Source: Paenibacillus odorifer
GTDB lineage: Bacteria > Bacillota > Bacilli > Paenibacillales > Paenibacillaceae
NCBI RefSeq assembly: GCF_000758725.1
Contig: NZ_CP009428.1
Span: forward strand, 4,650,001 to 4,714,000
Length of the DNA: 64,000 nt
Direction of reading: 5' to 3'
Positions 8,827 to 17,956 of the stretch are shown one piece after another. The stretch's first letter is position 1. Each line of letters opens with the position of its first letter. A program made the position numbers and the translations under genes. The notes below the pieces were generated by a model, which was not told the DNA's origin, ran no database searches, and saw nothing but the letters and a program-made list of their open reading frames with translations.

Positions 8827-9100
8827 ATGACAACTCTTAAAAAAGATTCCAGAACTGCATGTTAGGGGCATGGCTGGGAATGTATTATCCACAGATCAAA
8901 ACATGGATTGAGGCACAGCGATCAGAGCAAGCTAAAAAGAAAAAACAAACTGGCATAATGCTGTGGGCGATTTGGTCTTTTATTCCACTAATTTATGAGC
9001 TGCTATACAGTTCCTTTGCCTTCACCGGTCTTCAAATGAGGCTTCCAAACAAGAAAATGTTGTATACTTCTTATAGCAAGATTGCTTTACAAGCAAGAAA
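8827..9100 (+). pseudogene. Possible frameshifted small membrane protein gene
   Basis: ATG 8827 follows AAGGAAGG but stops after 12 codons. A second frame from about 8859 encodes a basic segment (EAQRSEQAKKKKQ) and a hydrophobic one (LWAIWSFIPLIYELLYSSFAF). One extra A in the six-A run at 8839-8844 would join the two into one open frame. The second frame runs on into the response-regulator gene, and its last third is probably not coding. I do not recognise the product; it could also be chance. No other gene is visible between 8673 and 9112. Confidence 0.25.
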
Positions 9101-9112
9101 GGACGCTGAGAA

Positions 9113-9823
9113 ATGCACAACGCAACGCTGCTATTGGTGGACGACGAAGCCGAGATTATTAAACTAATGCAGATCTATCTGGAGAACGAGGGCTACCGGC
9201 TGTTAACTGCCAGAGACGGGCTGGAAGCACTCGAAATTATCAATAGAGAGACTATAGACCTAATGGTTCTTGATATCATGATGCCTAATATGGACGGCAT
9301 TGAGGCTTGTATTAAAATTCGTGAAACGCAAAAATTTCCGATCATCATGTTATCTGCTAAAGGGCAGGAACTTGATAAAATCACCGGACTTAGCGTAGGT
9401 GCAGATGATTATGTTACGAAACCTTTTAGTCCGCTGGAGTTAGTTGCCCGTGTTAAATCCCAGCTGCGCAGAACTCGAAATTACATGGCAGATCTAAACG
9501 CCAAACAGGATGAAATCATCATTGATGGCTTGGTTATTAATTCGGTTACGCATGAAGTTAGTGTGGATGATCAGCCAGTTAAACTTACCCCGCGAGAATT
9601 TGCGATTCTAGAGCTGCTCGCCCGTAATAGAGGACAAGTCCTAAGCATGGAGCAGATCTACGCCAAAGTATGGAAAGAACAATTCCTGGAAAGCACCAAT
9701 ACACTCATGGTGCATATTCGTAAAATCAGAGAAAAAATAGAAGAAGATCCGCGTAAACCACAATACTTAAAAACGGTATGGGGCGTTGGCTACAAACTGG
9801 AAAAAGGAGGTCCTTCTAGTTGA
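9113..9823 (+). CDS. VanR-like OmpR-family response regulator
   Basis: 236 aa. Receiver domain with acidic pocket DDE (10-12), phospho-acceptor Asp54 in LMVLDIMMP, and the conserved Lys in VTKPF; the C-terminal OmpR/PhoB winged helix starts near residue 132 (LTPREFAILELLARN) and ends VWGVGYKLEK. The sequence is closest in style to the VanR group. It is translationally coupled to the kinase: the stop TGA at 9821-9823 overlaps the kinase TTG. No vanHAX or vanY-like target lies next to it, so the regulated process is not known. Confidence 0.93.
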   Translation: MHNATLLLVDDEAEIIKLMQIYLENEGYRLLTARDGLEALEIINRETIDLMVLDIMMPNMDGIEACIKIRETQKFPIIMLSAKGQELDKITGLSVGADDYVTKPFSPLELVARVKSQLRRTRNYMADLNAKQDEIIIDGLVINSVTHEVSVDDQPVKLTPREFAILELLARNRGQVLSMEQIYAKVWKEQFLESTNTLMVHIRKIREKIEEDPRKPQYLKTVWGVGYKLEKGGPSS

Positions 9824-10923
9824 ACTTTAAACGATTCGATACCCTATCCTGGAAAATAGTTGGCTTCAGCTTAACAAGCCTAGCACTCACCGCTTTAATC
9901 TTAATGGGCAGCTATTATGGCACTTCACTATTGCTGTGGTTAAATCCTTCGCGCTCCTTTTGGGGAGTCAGACTCATTCTCTGGGTGATCAATACTATTG
10001 GATCGACGCCAGTTGTAATTCTTATAGGGATTCCTTTATTTATTTTTTTCATCCTAAAACTGTCCAGAAATACAACTAAGAATCTTCATAACATTACGAG
10101 CGGAGTTCAGGCCATTGCGGATGGCAATTTGTCTTTCAAGGTGCCGGTATCAGGTACGGATGAACTCGGAAAGCTCGCTGAAAATATGAACACAATGGCT
10201 AGCAAGCTAAAATCTGCTATAGAGGAAGAACGAGCCGCTGCAAAAGCCAAAAATGACCTAATCACAGGTGTGTCCCATGACCTCCGAACCCCACTAACCT
10301 CTGTTCTCGGATTCCTTGAATATGTGGAGAGGGATCGTTATAAAAACGAGGTTGAGCTGCGTTATTATGTGAATATTGCCTATGAGAAATCTCTGACTCT
10401 TAAAAAGCTAATCGACGATTTATTTGAATACACACGCGTCAGCAGCAGCGGATTACCGCTAAATATTGAGCCTGTAGATCTCGGCAAGCTGCTCGAACAG
10501 CTGATTGAGGAATTTGCACCCGTACTGGAACAAGCAGATATGATCTACCGCATTCATACGGATACAGCTCCTCTGATCATCAACGGAGATGCGGACGAGC
10601 TGGTGCGATTGTATGAGAACCTATTTACCAATGCCGTAAGATACGGAAAGGAAGGAAAAATTCTAGACATTTCTGTTGTTAGAAAAGACGGTAGAATAGT
10701 TGCTGTATGTACGAATTATGGTACTCCTATCCCTGCATCCGACCTCCCCCACTTATTTAAACGCTTTTATCGTGTCGATAAATCCCGCTCCCGAGAGACA
10801 GGCGGAAGTGGCTTAGGGCTCGCCATAGCCAAGAGTATTGCAGAGCTTCACGGCGGAACCATTACAGCCAAAAGCACACGCAAACAAACTGAATTTGAAA
10901 CCTCTTTCCCTGTGAGCGAATAA
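9820..10923 (+). CDS. VanS-like sensor histidine kinase
   Basis: 367 aa, TTG start at 9820 with AAAGGAGG nine bases upstream. Two membrane helices (about 12-38 and 52-80) enclose a very short external loop, so it may sense the membrane or an intramembrane signal rather than a ligand bound by a sensor domain. HAMP follows, then the phospho-acceptor His153 in VSHDLRTPLTSVLGF, the N box NLFTNAVRYG and the G box GGSGLGLAIAKS. Partner of the preceding regulator. Confidence 0.93.
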   Translation: MNFKRFDTLSWKIVGFSLTSLALTALILMGSYYGTSLLLWLNPSRSFWGVRLILWVINTIGSTPVVILIGIPLFIFFILKLSRNTTKNLHNITSGVQAIADGNLSFKVPVSGTDELGKLAENMNTMASKLKSAIEEERAAAKAKNDLITGVSHDLRTPLTSVLGFLEYVERDRYKNEVELRYYVNIAYEKSLTLKKLIDDLFEYTRVSSSGLPLNIEPVDLGKLLEQLIEEFAPVLEQADMIYRIHTDTAPLIINGDADELVRLYENLFTNAVRYGKEGKILDISVVRKDGRIVAVCTNYGTPIPASDLPHLFKRFYRVDKSRSRETGGSGLGLAIAKSIAELHGGTITAKSTRKQTEFETSFPVSE

Positions 10924-11002
10924 TGCTTGCAGGGATTTTTTGTACAATCTCATCCATTAAGAAAATGATAAGATTTCATAACATAAAGCCTTAAGATCTC
11001 TG

Positions 11003-11049
11003 ACTTATAGTGATTTCATACCAAATCTGCTATAAGTGAGGAATTCCTC
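11003..11049. repeat. Inverted repeats in the gap after the VanS-like gene
   Basis: ACTTATAG and CTATAAGT flank 19 bases (11003-11037), immediately followed by the perfect 12-bp palindrome GAGGAATTCCTC (11038-11049). A weak terminator or an operator are both possible; there is no T-run. Confidence 0.35.
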
Positions 11050-11101
11050 TAATATTATTATCCATCTTATTTAACTATGCTAGGGGCCATTTCATTCATA
11101 C

Positions 11102-11275
11102 CGCGACAGCTAAGCATCGCCGACCGCTACTGATCTTTAGCTTAAGCACGCCGAGAACACCGTTACTATGACTGTGGGCAGTGTCAAAGCACTCGTGAAC
11201 GGGAAAGCTCTCACCATTGATGCTGCGCCGCTACTCCCAGGAGGAAAAGTTTTAGTCCCGGTACACTTAAGAATC
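11102..11275 (+). pseudogene. Remnant of a copper-amine-oxidase 'stalk' domain gene
   Basis: In the frame of 11168 the peptide ENTVTMTVGSVKALVNGK, then AAPLLPGGKVLVPVHL, matches the repeated motif of stalk domains (compare the intact copy in the amidase gene at 35.6 kb). It is preceded in the same frame by two stop codons (11111 and 11138), has no ribosome site and no signal peptide, and breaks off where the domain should continue. It looks like what remains of a deleted surface-protein gene. The rest of 10924-11366 holds only inverted repeats and a terminator. Confidence 0.7.
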
Positions 11276-11291
11276 AGCCATAAAATTTTCA

Positions 11292-11341
11292 AAAAAAGCA
11301 CAAAAGCACCCGGCATTTATCATGCTGGGTGCTTTTGCATA
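11292..11341. terminator. Bidirectional terminator
   Basis: AAAAGCACCCGGCAT / ATGCTGGGTGCTTTT hairpin with A-rich and T-rich flanks on either strand; serves the LPXTG gene from the right and whatever was left of the stalk gene from the left. Confidence 0.85.
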
Positions 11342-11366
11342 AAATCTTAAATCACACTAATCTCAA

Positions 11367-14300
11367 TCACTCCGTCTTACCCCTACGTCTAAATACTCGG
11401 TTCAAAACAAAGCCTATCGTTATCAACCCAATTCCCGACAGATACAGTGGCATTGGACTATTCTCACCTGTCTTCGGCAGCTGAGGAGCAACCGAAATGC
11501 TATTGTTCACCGTACCCTTTGGTACTTCTTCATCGGCGATATCAACTTCTCCTAAAGGAATTTCATCTTCGGTTATCTCTTGCTCAGGAATTCCCTCATC
11601 GGTTGATGTCGCGGATCCTAGATCGGCGGCAATTCCAGGACCAGCAGGAACAGCTGGATCATTAATAATTACCCCTGGTACGGGCGAACTTGTAGACGTG
11701 GGTACCACCGAACCTCCAGATGTGCTGCTTGTAGGGATTGGTGTAGGTGCAGCAGTCGCTTCTGGTGATGGAGAAACCGTCGGTTCTGGCGTTGTTGATG
11801 GTGCAGGTGTTACGGTTGGCTCTGGTGTTGTTGTTGGAGCATCGGTTGGCTCTGGTGTTGTTGTTGGAGCATCGGTTGGTTCTGGTGTTGCCGTAGGCGT
11901 TGGCTCCACTGCTTTTTGATTCGTAATCACCAGTTGAATCGCTGACGAGGAACGAATCTCCACTGGATGCTCGGATGTATCGAGCACGTAACCATTTGGA
12001 GCTGCTGTCTCCACCAATACATAGCTACCCAGCCATATTTTATTGAATGTAGCTGTACCCTCTGCATCTGTAGTTAGACTGTTAATCAATACACGTTCCG
12101 CTCCATTTAGTCGATACAATGCAAAAGTCGCATCACCAAGCGCTTTTAAGTTATCTGCAGCATCTAGCTTCTTAATATTGAGGGTGCCTCTAACCCCGCT
12201 GCCTGTGCCAGAACCGCTGGAGACCCCGACAATAATTTCTTTGGAGGTCTCTTTACTTATTTCGCTGCCGTTAAAACCACTGAAATGTACAGTATTTATT
12301 ACTTTGTCTCCAGTGTTAGCCACAATCAGGGATTGATATTCGAGAATGTAAGCCCTGCTGATTTCCTTGGCAAAGCTTAACTCAAAGGATTGTTTTCCAT
12401 CGGCATCCGTTGTAATAACTACGCTATAATCAATACCCTGAATCAATTCAGGGCCGCTTTTCGTGATATCTCCGTTCACAGCTACAGCCGTAGGATATAG
12501 ATGGAATGAATTCTGCAGCAAAATTTGATTAGCACTAGGAGTATCTTTGATTAAAGCATCCTTTACAGTAGACTGCCCCCGGTTAATTTGCAGGCTCCAG
12601 TCGATTTTATCCCCGTTTTGTGTACCGTCCTTCAGCACATAATCCTCTCCAAAAGGAATTTTTACGGAGGCGGTCAAATCTTTGGAAACCATTTTTGTTC
12701 CATCATAGAGAGTAGCTTTATTATCAATAGTAGTGCCTATTATTTGCCCTTCAAGACTTGTGTTAAATTCAATGTAGAAAGCGGAGTTAATCTTTTCTGT
12801 AAAAATAACCTTTAATTCATTATCGCTATTTACGCTGTGGGTATATTTATTAGGATTCACTTCTGTACCCATGGTAGGGTCACCATTCTTTGCAATATTC
12901 ATAGTGTAAACTTTAAGTGAACCAGGAACCAAGGTCTGGCCTGATTTTAAAATATCTGCAAGCGCCGGAGCTTCGAGGGTTTTGCCGTTATAATTGGCGC
13001 CTATCGTCCAAGTAATTTCTTTAGTTGAAGCATCGTAGGCTCCCCCTTTAAATCCATTGTTTTTCGCTTCAGGTCTAGGAATGAATAACCCTTCTGCTTC
13101 TATCGTGCGTAAGGCTTCAGTAGAGTCCATCCAGTCTAAGCGAACTTTGTTGTTGAAATTTTCAGTTTTAGCCCAAATCCAATCCTTGTTAAATTCTGTA
13201 GAATAGCTAATCGTGTAAAGTCCAGATATTGGTGAATTAAACACTACCTTGAAGCCTTTATTAGGCTCGACAGGTAAGTTGTATACTAGATTATAGTTAT
13301 TCGGATTTAAAACATTTCCATTCAGATTTCTAATCACCAGTGATTCCGGAATAAACTTTAGGCCGCCAAATGGGAAGGATTCGGTAACTGCAACATGGCT
13401 CATCGGGTAATTGTCACTATTCAATGTGACCTTCCAGCCCAATGTTTTATTCTGATAATCTACGGTTGATAAAGTCTTATAAAGAATGGAAGACCGGATT
13501 AATCGGGTAGCCTGATTACTATACGTACTATCGGAGACTGTATTAGTTATGGTGACATCCTCAAACACGCGCTTTATCGCTTTTGTCTTATATTCGATTC
13601 GATATGGTGAAGTAACATCGTGTACAAATTGCAATACAAATCCAGCCTTATGAACGTCTGAGGTGGAAACAACCGTGTAGTCAACATCCTTTGTCAAAAC
13701 ATTGCCTAACGTTGCACCACCGGAAGAATCCAGCTGCACAGCATATACTTTTAATGAATCGGCTACCAGCTCTTGAGAATCATCGAACAAATCTGTTAAC
13801 ACAGCGTTTCCTTGCGGGATGTTCTTTTCACTGTAGTTATATTCAATTGCCCAGGAAATGATCTGCTTGCCCCCATCATAGCTTGTGGAATACTTTTTCA
13901 AGCTTCCTCCACGTTCTACACTCACTGTGGCAGAGGAGCTGGCAGGCTCTTGCCCATCTCCTGAAAAAGTTGCAGTATTGGTGAAGCTTAGCTGATGGTC
14001 ATTAGTAATCCCTGTGGAATATACAATACGGTAAGCCTCTTTAATCACAGGCTCCGTAAAACGGACAATCAGTGACCCTCCGGAGAGCTCTGCAGAGTAT
14101 TTGCTTGTGTCGAGCAATGCTCCTTCCGTTACTGAACCATCCAATTGAATGCTCAGTTGATACACGCTCACAGTGACTGGAGTATTTAATGATAAGCCTG
14201 AAGGGATGGGGTCCGTCACAATGGCATTCCCCACGGCTTCCAAAGACTTATTGACATCAACAGTCCATAATATTTGGTTCGCATTGAAGCCTTCGGGAAT

Positions 14301-14864
14301 ACCTCTCTTCTCTATGGTCGATCCAACACTTGGCTTAAAATTCACTGTCACTGTCTGAACGCCACCGCTCACGGGAAATAAAATATTCTGAATAGTACTG
14401 CCCGAGATTTTCTGTTTATCGAATTTAGTATTTAACCGCAGCGTTCCCTGCACGTCATCATGCATTTCTATGTAGTCATTAAAAGTCATTATCACTTCAT
14501 GTGAATTTTGCCTGACTTCAAAGCTCCCTACATCTCCATCCTCAGAGACTAAGGGTCCGTTAAAATCATTAAATAGCTGGAACTGTTCCGGTAGCTGAAA
14601 AGTAAAAGTGTCGCCCTGCTTGTAATTATGATTTTTAGGAAGAGACCAATTATAATCCAAGGTAACATTAGCATCTTGTTCGTATACGCTATTCGTGACT
14701 GTGATTCCATCCGGCCCGTAAACAGCCATCGAAACACTGGTGATGATATTTCTTTCGTCATCAATCGCAGCCGCTTTTACTTGCGGAGCAAATCCGATGC
14801 CATAGGCATATTGTGCCACAAGCATCAAAATAATGACCATTACACTTATTTTTTTCTTAAACAT
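11367..14864 (-). CDS. LPXTG-anchored multidomain surface adhesin
   Basis: 1165 aa. A signal peptide (1-31, ending QVKA) is followed by an MSCRAMM/SdrC-like adhesin N domain (about 35-185), then roughly five tandem collagen-binding-like domains of 130-150 aa, each with a WxVxxN/D-type opening, a 'S/DSLKVY' strand and a closing YxIxYxT strand (about 190-890). A Cna-B/SpaA prealbumin-type domain (about 905-995, LNIKKLDA ... GSYVLVETAAPNGYV) is next, then a Thr/Pro-rich TPEPTDAPT linker, an acidic stretch and a sorting signal: LPKTG (1129-1133), hydrophobic helix, RRRGKTE. Such proteins are linked to peptidoglycan by sortase; none is encoded in this window. GGAGG lies ten bases before ATG 14864. 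Probable role: attachment to host, plant or matrix material; the ligand cannot be told. Confidence 0.9.
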   Translation of the reverse strand: MFKKKISVMVIILMLVAQYAYGIGFAPQVKAAAIDDERNIITSVSMAVYGPDGITVTNSVYEQDANVTLDYNWSLPKNHNYKQGDTFTFQLPEQFQLFNDFNGPLVSEDGDVGSFEVRQNSHEVIMTFNDYIEMHDDVQGTLRLNTKFDKQKISGSTIQNILFPVSGGVQTVTVNFKPSVGSTIEKRGIPEGFNANQILWTVDVNKSLEAVGNAIVTDPIPSGLSLNTPVTVSVYQLSIQLDGSVTEGALLDTSKYSAELSGGSLIVRFTEPVIKEAYRIVYSTGITNDHQLSFTNTATFSGDGQEPASSSATVSVERGGSLKKYSTSYDGGKQIISWAIEYNYSEKNIPQGNAVLTDLFDDSQELVADSLKVYAVQLDSSGGATLGNVLTKDVDYTVVSTSDVHKAGFVLQFVHDVTSPYRIEYKTKAIKRVFEDVTITNTVSDSTYSNQATRLIRSSILYKTLSTVDYQNKTLGWKVTLNSDNYPMSHVAVTESFPFGGLKFIPESLVIRNLNGNVLNPNNYNLVYNLPVEPNKGFKVVFNSPISGLYTISYSTEFNKDWIWAKTENFNNKVRLDWMDSTEALRTIEAEGLFIPRPEAKNNGFKGGAYDASTKEITWTIGANYNGKTLEAPALADILKSGQTLVPGSLKVYTMNIAKNGDPTMGTEVNPNKYTHSVNSDNELKVIFTEKINSAFYIEFNTSLEGQIIGTTIDNKATLYDGTKMVSKDLTASVKIPFGEDYVLKDGTQNGDKIDWSLQINRGQSTVKDALIKDTPSANQILLQNSFHLYPTAVAVNGDITKSGPELIQGIDYSVVITTDADGKQSFELSFAKEISRAYILEYQSLIVANTGDKVINTVHFSGFNGSEISKETSKEIIVGVSSGSGTGSGVRGTLNIKKLDAADNLKALGDATFALYRLNGAERVLINSLTTDAEGTATFNKIWLGSYVLVETAAPNGYVLDTSEHPVEIRSSSAIQLVITNQKAVEPTPTATPEPTDAPTTTPEPTDAPTTTPEPTVTPAPSTTPEPTVSPSPEATAAPTPIPTSSTSGGSVVPTSTSSPVPGVIINDPAVPAGPGIAADLGSATSTDEGIPEQEITEDEIPLGEVDIADEEVPKGTVNNSISVAPQLPKTGENSPMPLYLSGIGLITIGFVLNRVFRRRGKTE
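11815..11905 (-). repeat. 30-bp tandem repeats in the LPXTG linker
   Basis: About three near-identical copies of a 30-bp unit encoding TDAPTTTPEP in the wall-spanning linker. Coding repeat, prone to copy-number change. Confidence 0.85.
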
Positions 14865-15107
14865 GTTCTTTTTGCCTCCATTTTCTTGTTCTAATTGTTT
14901 TCCACCCCTGTTTGTTCAAAAGCTTCATATGTAATTCCGCACCCAGCGCCCCATCTTATGTTAATATAATGAAAAGTCTTCCTTATGTGGTGGATTTGAC
15001 AGAACATATACATATATACCCAATTTATGGATATCTAGAATCAATATTATTAAAATTCTCAAACTTTATTTTTGATGGATGTTTTCACGTTCAAAGGAGG
15101 TTTGTCT

Positions 15108-15863
15108 ATGCAGCTTTCATCTTTTTTTGATCGCCAGCACGCGGAGGATTTCATCATGTTCTCATCTTCGCATTGGGTTGCGCTGTCTATCATTACGTTA
15201 AGTTGTCTACTGCTCTATGGCTTACGGTTTGAAATTCGTGCAGATTCAAGACTTCGGCAAAGTGTGCGTTTGCTGCTAATCATTCTACTTGTAGTCTCAG
15301 AAGCCGGGCTGCAAATGTGGTACATCTCTCAGAACATCTGGCGCTCCAGCTCCTCATTACCGTTCGAGCTCTGTGGAATCACTCTACTGCTGTCTATTAT
15401 CATGTTAATTTCACGCAGTCGAACCCTTTATTCCTTTCTCTACTTTGCCGGGATCGGCGGAGCATTTATTGCTTTGCTTACCCCTAACCTAGTTTATCCG
15501 TTCCCTCATTTCCGCTTTCTCCTGTTTTTTATAGCTCATGGTTCTATTATTCTGGCGTCTCTTTATATGACCTGGATTGAGGGCTACAAGCCGACTTGGA
15601 GATCGTTACTCATCACCATGCTTGGCCTCAATATTGTGGCTGCCTGCATCTGGACTGCTAATTACTTCCTAGGCTCAAACTACATGTTCCTATCCCAGAA
15701 GCCTAGCACCTATTCCGTATTGGATTATTTTGGACCTTATCCTTATTACCTGCTTGTTGAAGAGCTGTTTGCCTTCACTGTGTTTCTTGCCATGTATTTG
15801 ATATTCTTCTGGCTGCCAGAACGGCGCAATTCGCGGCGTACACAGGTTAGGCGGATTCTTTAA
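15108..15863 (+). CDS. YwaF/TIGR02206-type integral membrane protein
   Basis: 251 aa with about seven membrane helices. It matches the YwaF family in its opening (FSSSHWVALSIITLSCLLL), the LPFELCGITLLLSIIML helix and LTPNLVYPFPHFRFLLFFIAH. Function unknown. ATG 15108 is chosen because AAAGGAGG stands seven bases upstream; the frame is open to 15072. Monocistronic and convergent with the cyclophilin gene. Confidence 0.85.
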   Translation: MQLSSFFDRQHAEDFIMFSSSHWVALSIITLSCLLLYGLRFEIRADSRLRQSVRLLLIILLVVSEAGLQMWYISQNIWRSSSSLPFELCGITLLLSIIMLISRSRTLYSFLYFAGIGGAFIALLTPNLVYPFPHFRFLLFFIAHGSIILASLYMTWIEGYKPTWRSLLITMLGLNIVAACIWTANYFLGSNYMFLSQKPSTYSVLDYFGPYPYYLLVEELFAFTVFLAMYLIFFWLPERRNSRRTQVRRIL

Positions 15864-15870
15864 CAACACA

Positions 15871-15906
15871 AAAAAACCAGCCCCGATATTCGGAGACTGG
15901 CTTTTT
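15871..15906. terminator. Bidirectional terminator between ywaF-like and ppi genes
   Basis: AACCAGCCCCG / CGGAGACTGGCTT hairpin with A7 on the left and T5 on the right, usable from both converging genes. Confidence 0.8.
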
Positions 15907-15918
15907 AACTATTAAATC

Positions 15919-16350
15919 TTAAGCTTCGATGATTTCTACCGAAGTCATTTTGTCGCGTCCTTTGAAAGCATCAACAAGATCCATGCCTTCTACTACTTTA
16001 CCAAACACAGTGTGTACTCCATCCAAGTGTGGTTGTGGAGCGTAGCAGATGTAGAACTGGCTTCCGCCTGTGTTCTTACCCGCATGTGCCATAGCAAGTG
16101 TTCCGCGTTCGTGTTTGTTTGGGTTAATTTCGCAGTTGATTGTGTATCCTGGACCGCCAGATCCAGTTCCGTTAGGGCATCCGCCTTGAGCAACGAAACC
16201 AGGGATAACACGGTGGAATGTTAATCCGTTGTAGAAACCTTCTTTTGCCAGCTTTTCAAAGTTGGCTACAGTGTTAGGTGCATCTTGATCGAACAAGTCC
16301 AGCAGCACTACGCCGCCATTTTCTAGAGTGATTTTCGCTTGCTTTGCCAT
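15919..16350 (-). CDS. ppiB: Peptidyl-prolyl cis-trans isomerase, cyclophilin type
   Basis: 143-aa cytoplasmic cyclophilin that speeds proline isomerisation in folding proteins. Active-site segments are FHRVIPGFVAQGG (catalytic Arg) and GSQFYICYAPQPHLDG. No signal peptide. The start is taken at ATG 16350 (MAKQAKITL), which gives the normal length; GGGG lies about 12 bases upstream. The frame extends to 16395 without a better ribosome site. Confidence 0.95.
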   Translation of the reverse strand: MAKQAKITLENGGVVLLDLFDQDAPNTVANFEKLAKEGFYNGLTFHRVIPGFVAQGGCPNGTGSGGPGYTINCEINPNKHERGTLAMAHAGKNTGGSQFYICYAPQPHLDGVHTVFGKVVEGMDLVDAFKGRDKMTSVEIIEA

Positions 16351-16426
16351 ATGTAAATGACCCCTTTCAAAATTAACAAATTTAGAATACCTCAATTATA
16401 TTACTATGAAACCACGCACAAAGCAA

Positions 16427-16460
16427 AGCAAGCAGGAGACTTTCCTGCTTGCTCTGTATG
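16427..16460 (-). terminator. Terminator after lysA
   Basis: AGCAAGCAGG / CCTGCTTGCT perfect stem; minus-strand flank TTGCTTTG is only moderately T-rich. Confidence 0.6.
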
Positions 16461-16495
16461 CTGCTCAACCTTACCCACCTTACAGCAGCAGGCTA

Positions 16496-17830
16496 TTACT
16501 TAGCAACAACTGTCTGTTTGGCGATACGCTCTGGAACAATATCGTTGGCAATAAGATCAGTATAGCTTTCACGACGCACTACAAGATCGCTTTGTCCGTT
16601 CTGTACGAATACTAAAGCCGGACGGCGAAGACGGTTATAGTTGCTGGCCATGGAGTAATTGTACGCACCTGTGCAGGCTACAGCCAACAAATCGCCGCTT
16701 TCAGCCTTCGGCAGCTCTACATCCCAGATCAACATATCTCCGCTCTCGCAGCATTTACCAGCGATGGAGACAGTCTCAGTTGCGTCTTCGTTAGCACGGT
16801 TAGCAAGCAATGCCTCGTATTTAGACTGATACAAAGCAGGGCGTGGATTGTCGGTCATTCCACCATCAACAGCAACGTACTTACGCACGCCAGGAATGTC
16901 CTTGTTAGATCCTACAGTGTACAATGTAGTACCTGCATCTCCAACAATACTACGGCCCGGCTCCACCCAAATTTCCGGCAAAGCACTATAAATTCCCGCA
17001 AAATGAGTCTTCACTGCATCCGTAATCGCTGCAACATATTCAGAAACATGTAGTGGGGTATCTCCCTCAACATAACGAATGCCGAAACCTCCGCCAAGAT
17101 TGACTACACGGAAGTCCACTTCCAAGCCTTCTTTAACACTGCGGGCAAAAGTTGCCACACGCTCAACAGCCAGCTGGAAACCATCGGTTTCAAAGATCTG
17201 CGAACCAATATGGGAATGCACACCAAGCAGCGTGATATTCTTTTTGCTGATTGCTGCTTTCACTGCTTCATAGGCCGATCCATTACCGATATCAAAACCG
17301 AATTTGGAATCCGTCTGGCCAGTTGCGGTATATTCATGAGTATGCGCTTCTACACCTGGTGTCACCCGCAATAAGATGTTCACATTAACTTCTTTACGTG
17401 CGGCAATGGACTGCAAAAGGTTAAGCTCTACCAGATTATCGACTACAAAGCAGCCGATTTTGGCATCAATCGCCATTTCAATCTCTTCAGATGTCTTATT
17501 GTTGCCATGAAAATGAATACGTTCTGCCGGGAAGCCAGCTTGCAAAGCTGTATATAGTTCGCCGTCAGATACAACATCCAGTGACAAACCTTCTTCATCA
17601 GCCAAACGAACCATTGCCATTACTGAAAACGCCTTGCTTGCGTAAGCTACTTGGAAACCAAGGCCGGAGGCTTTAAAAGCATCCATATATTCCCGGCAAC
17701 GTTGTCTAACCAATTGCTCGTCCAATATATATAGCGGGGTTCCATATTCCGCTTTCAATTCAGTTACATCACATCCGCCGATCTCCAAATGCCCAGCATC
17801 GTTAATGCGGCTAGTACCGTGTAGAAACAT
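16496..17830 (-). CDS. lysA: Diaminopimelate decarboxylase
   Basis: Last step of lysine synthesis: PLP-dependent decarboxylation of meso-diaminopimelate. 444 aa, normal length. The PLP lysine lies in YASKAFS, the phosphate-binding glycines in LGGGFGIRY, and the substrate/dimer motif is CESGD. GGAGG precedes ATG 17830. No lysine riboswitch is visible in the 126 bases upstream. In B. subtilis lysA likewise follows the spoVA operon, so the gene order is conserved; DAP/lysine balance matters for cortex synthesis. Confidence 0.97.
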   Translation of the reverse strand: MFLHGTSRINDAGHLEIGGCDVTELKAEYGTPLYILDEQLVRQRCREYMDAFKASGLGFQVAYASKAFSVMAMVRLADEEGLSLDVVSDGELYTALQAGFPAERIHFHGNNKTSEEIEMAIDAKIGCFVVDNLVELNLLQSIAARKEVNVNILLRVTPGVEAHTHEYTATGQTDSKFGFDIGNGSAYEAVKAAISKKNITLLGVHSHIGSQIFETDGFQLAVERVATFARSVKEGLEVDFRVVNLGGGFGIRYVEGDTPLHVSEYVAAITDAVKTHFAGIYSALPEIWVEPGRSIVGDAGTTLYTVGSNKDIPGVRKYVAVDGGMTDNPRPALYQSKYEALLANRANEDATETVSIAGKCCESGDMLIWDVELPKAESGDLLAVACTGAYNYSMASNYNRLRRPALVFVQNGQSDLVVRRESYTDLIANDIVPERIAKQTVVAK

Positions 17831-17956
17831 TCTTTAGTCCTCCAATTTCTGTGGAATATCAAGGTTCCACCCTGTCTTAGTGTATTCAGTATAACAGACA
17901 GTGGGAACTCCATTGAATGGACTAATTTGCAGTAGTTTTGTATTTTCCTACGATTG

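Noticed and set aside
11497..11919. 140-codon plus-strand frame rich in Val/Gly opposite the LPXTG linker
   Set aside because: Antisense of the TDAPTTTPEP repeat; no start signal and no recognisable domain.
16496..17956. Lysine riboswitch or T-box before lysA
   Set aside because: The 126-base gap holds no conserved L-box or T-box sequence.
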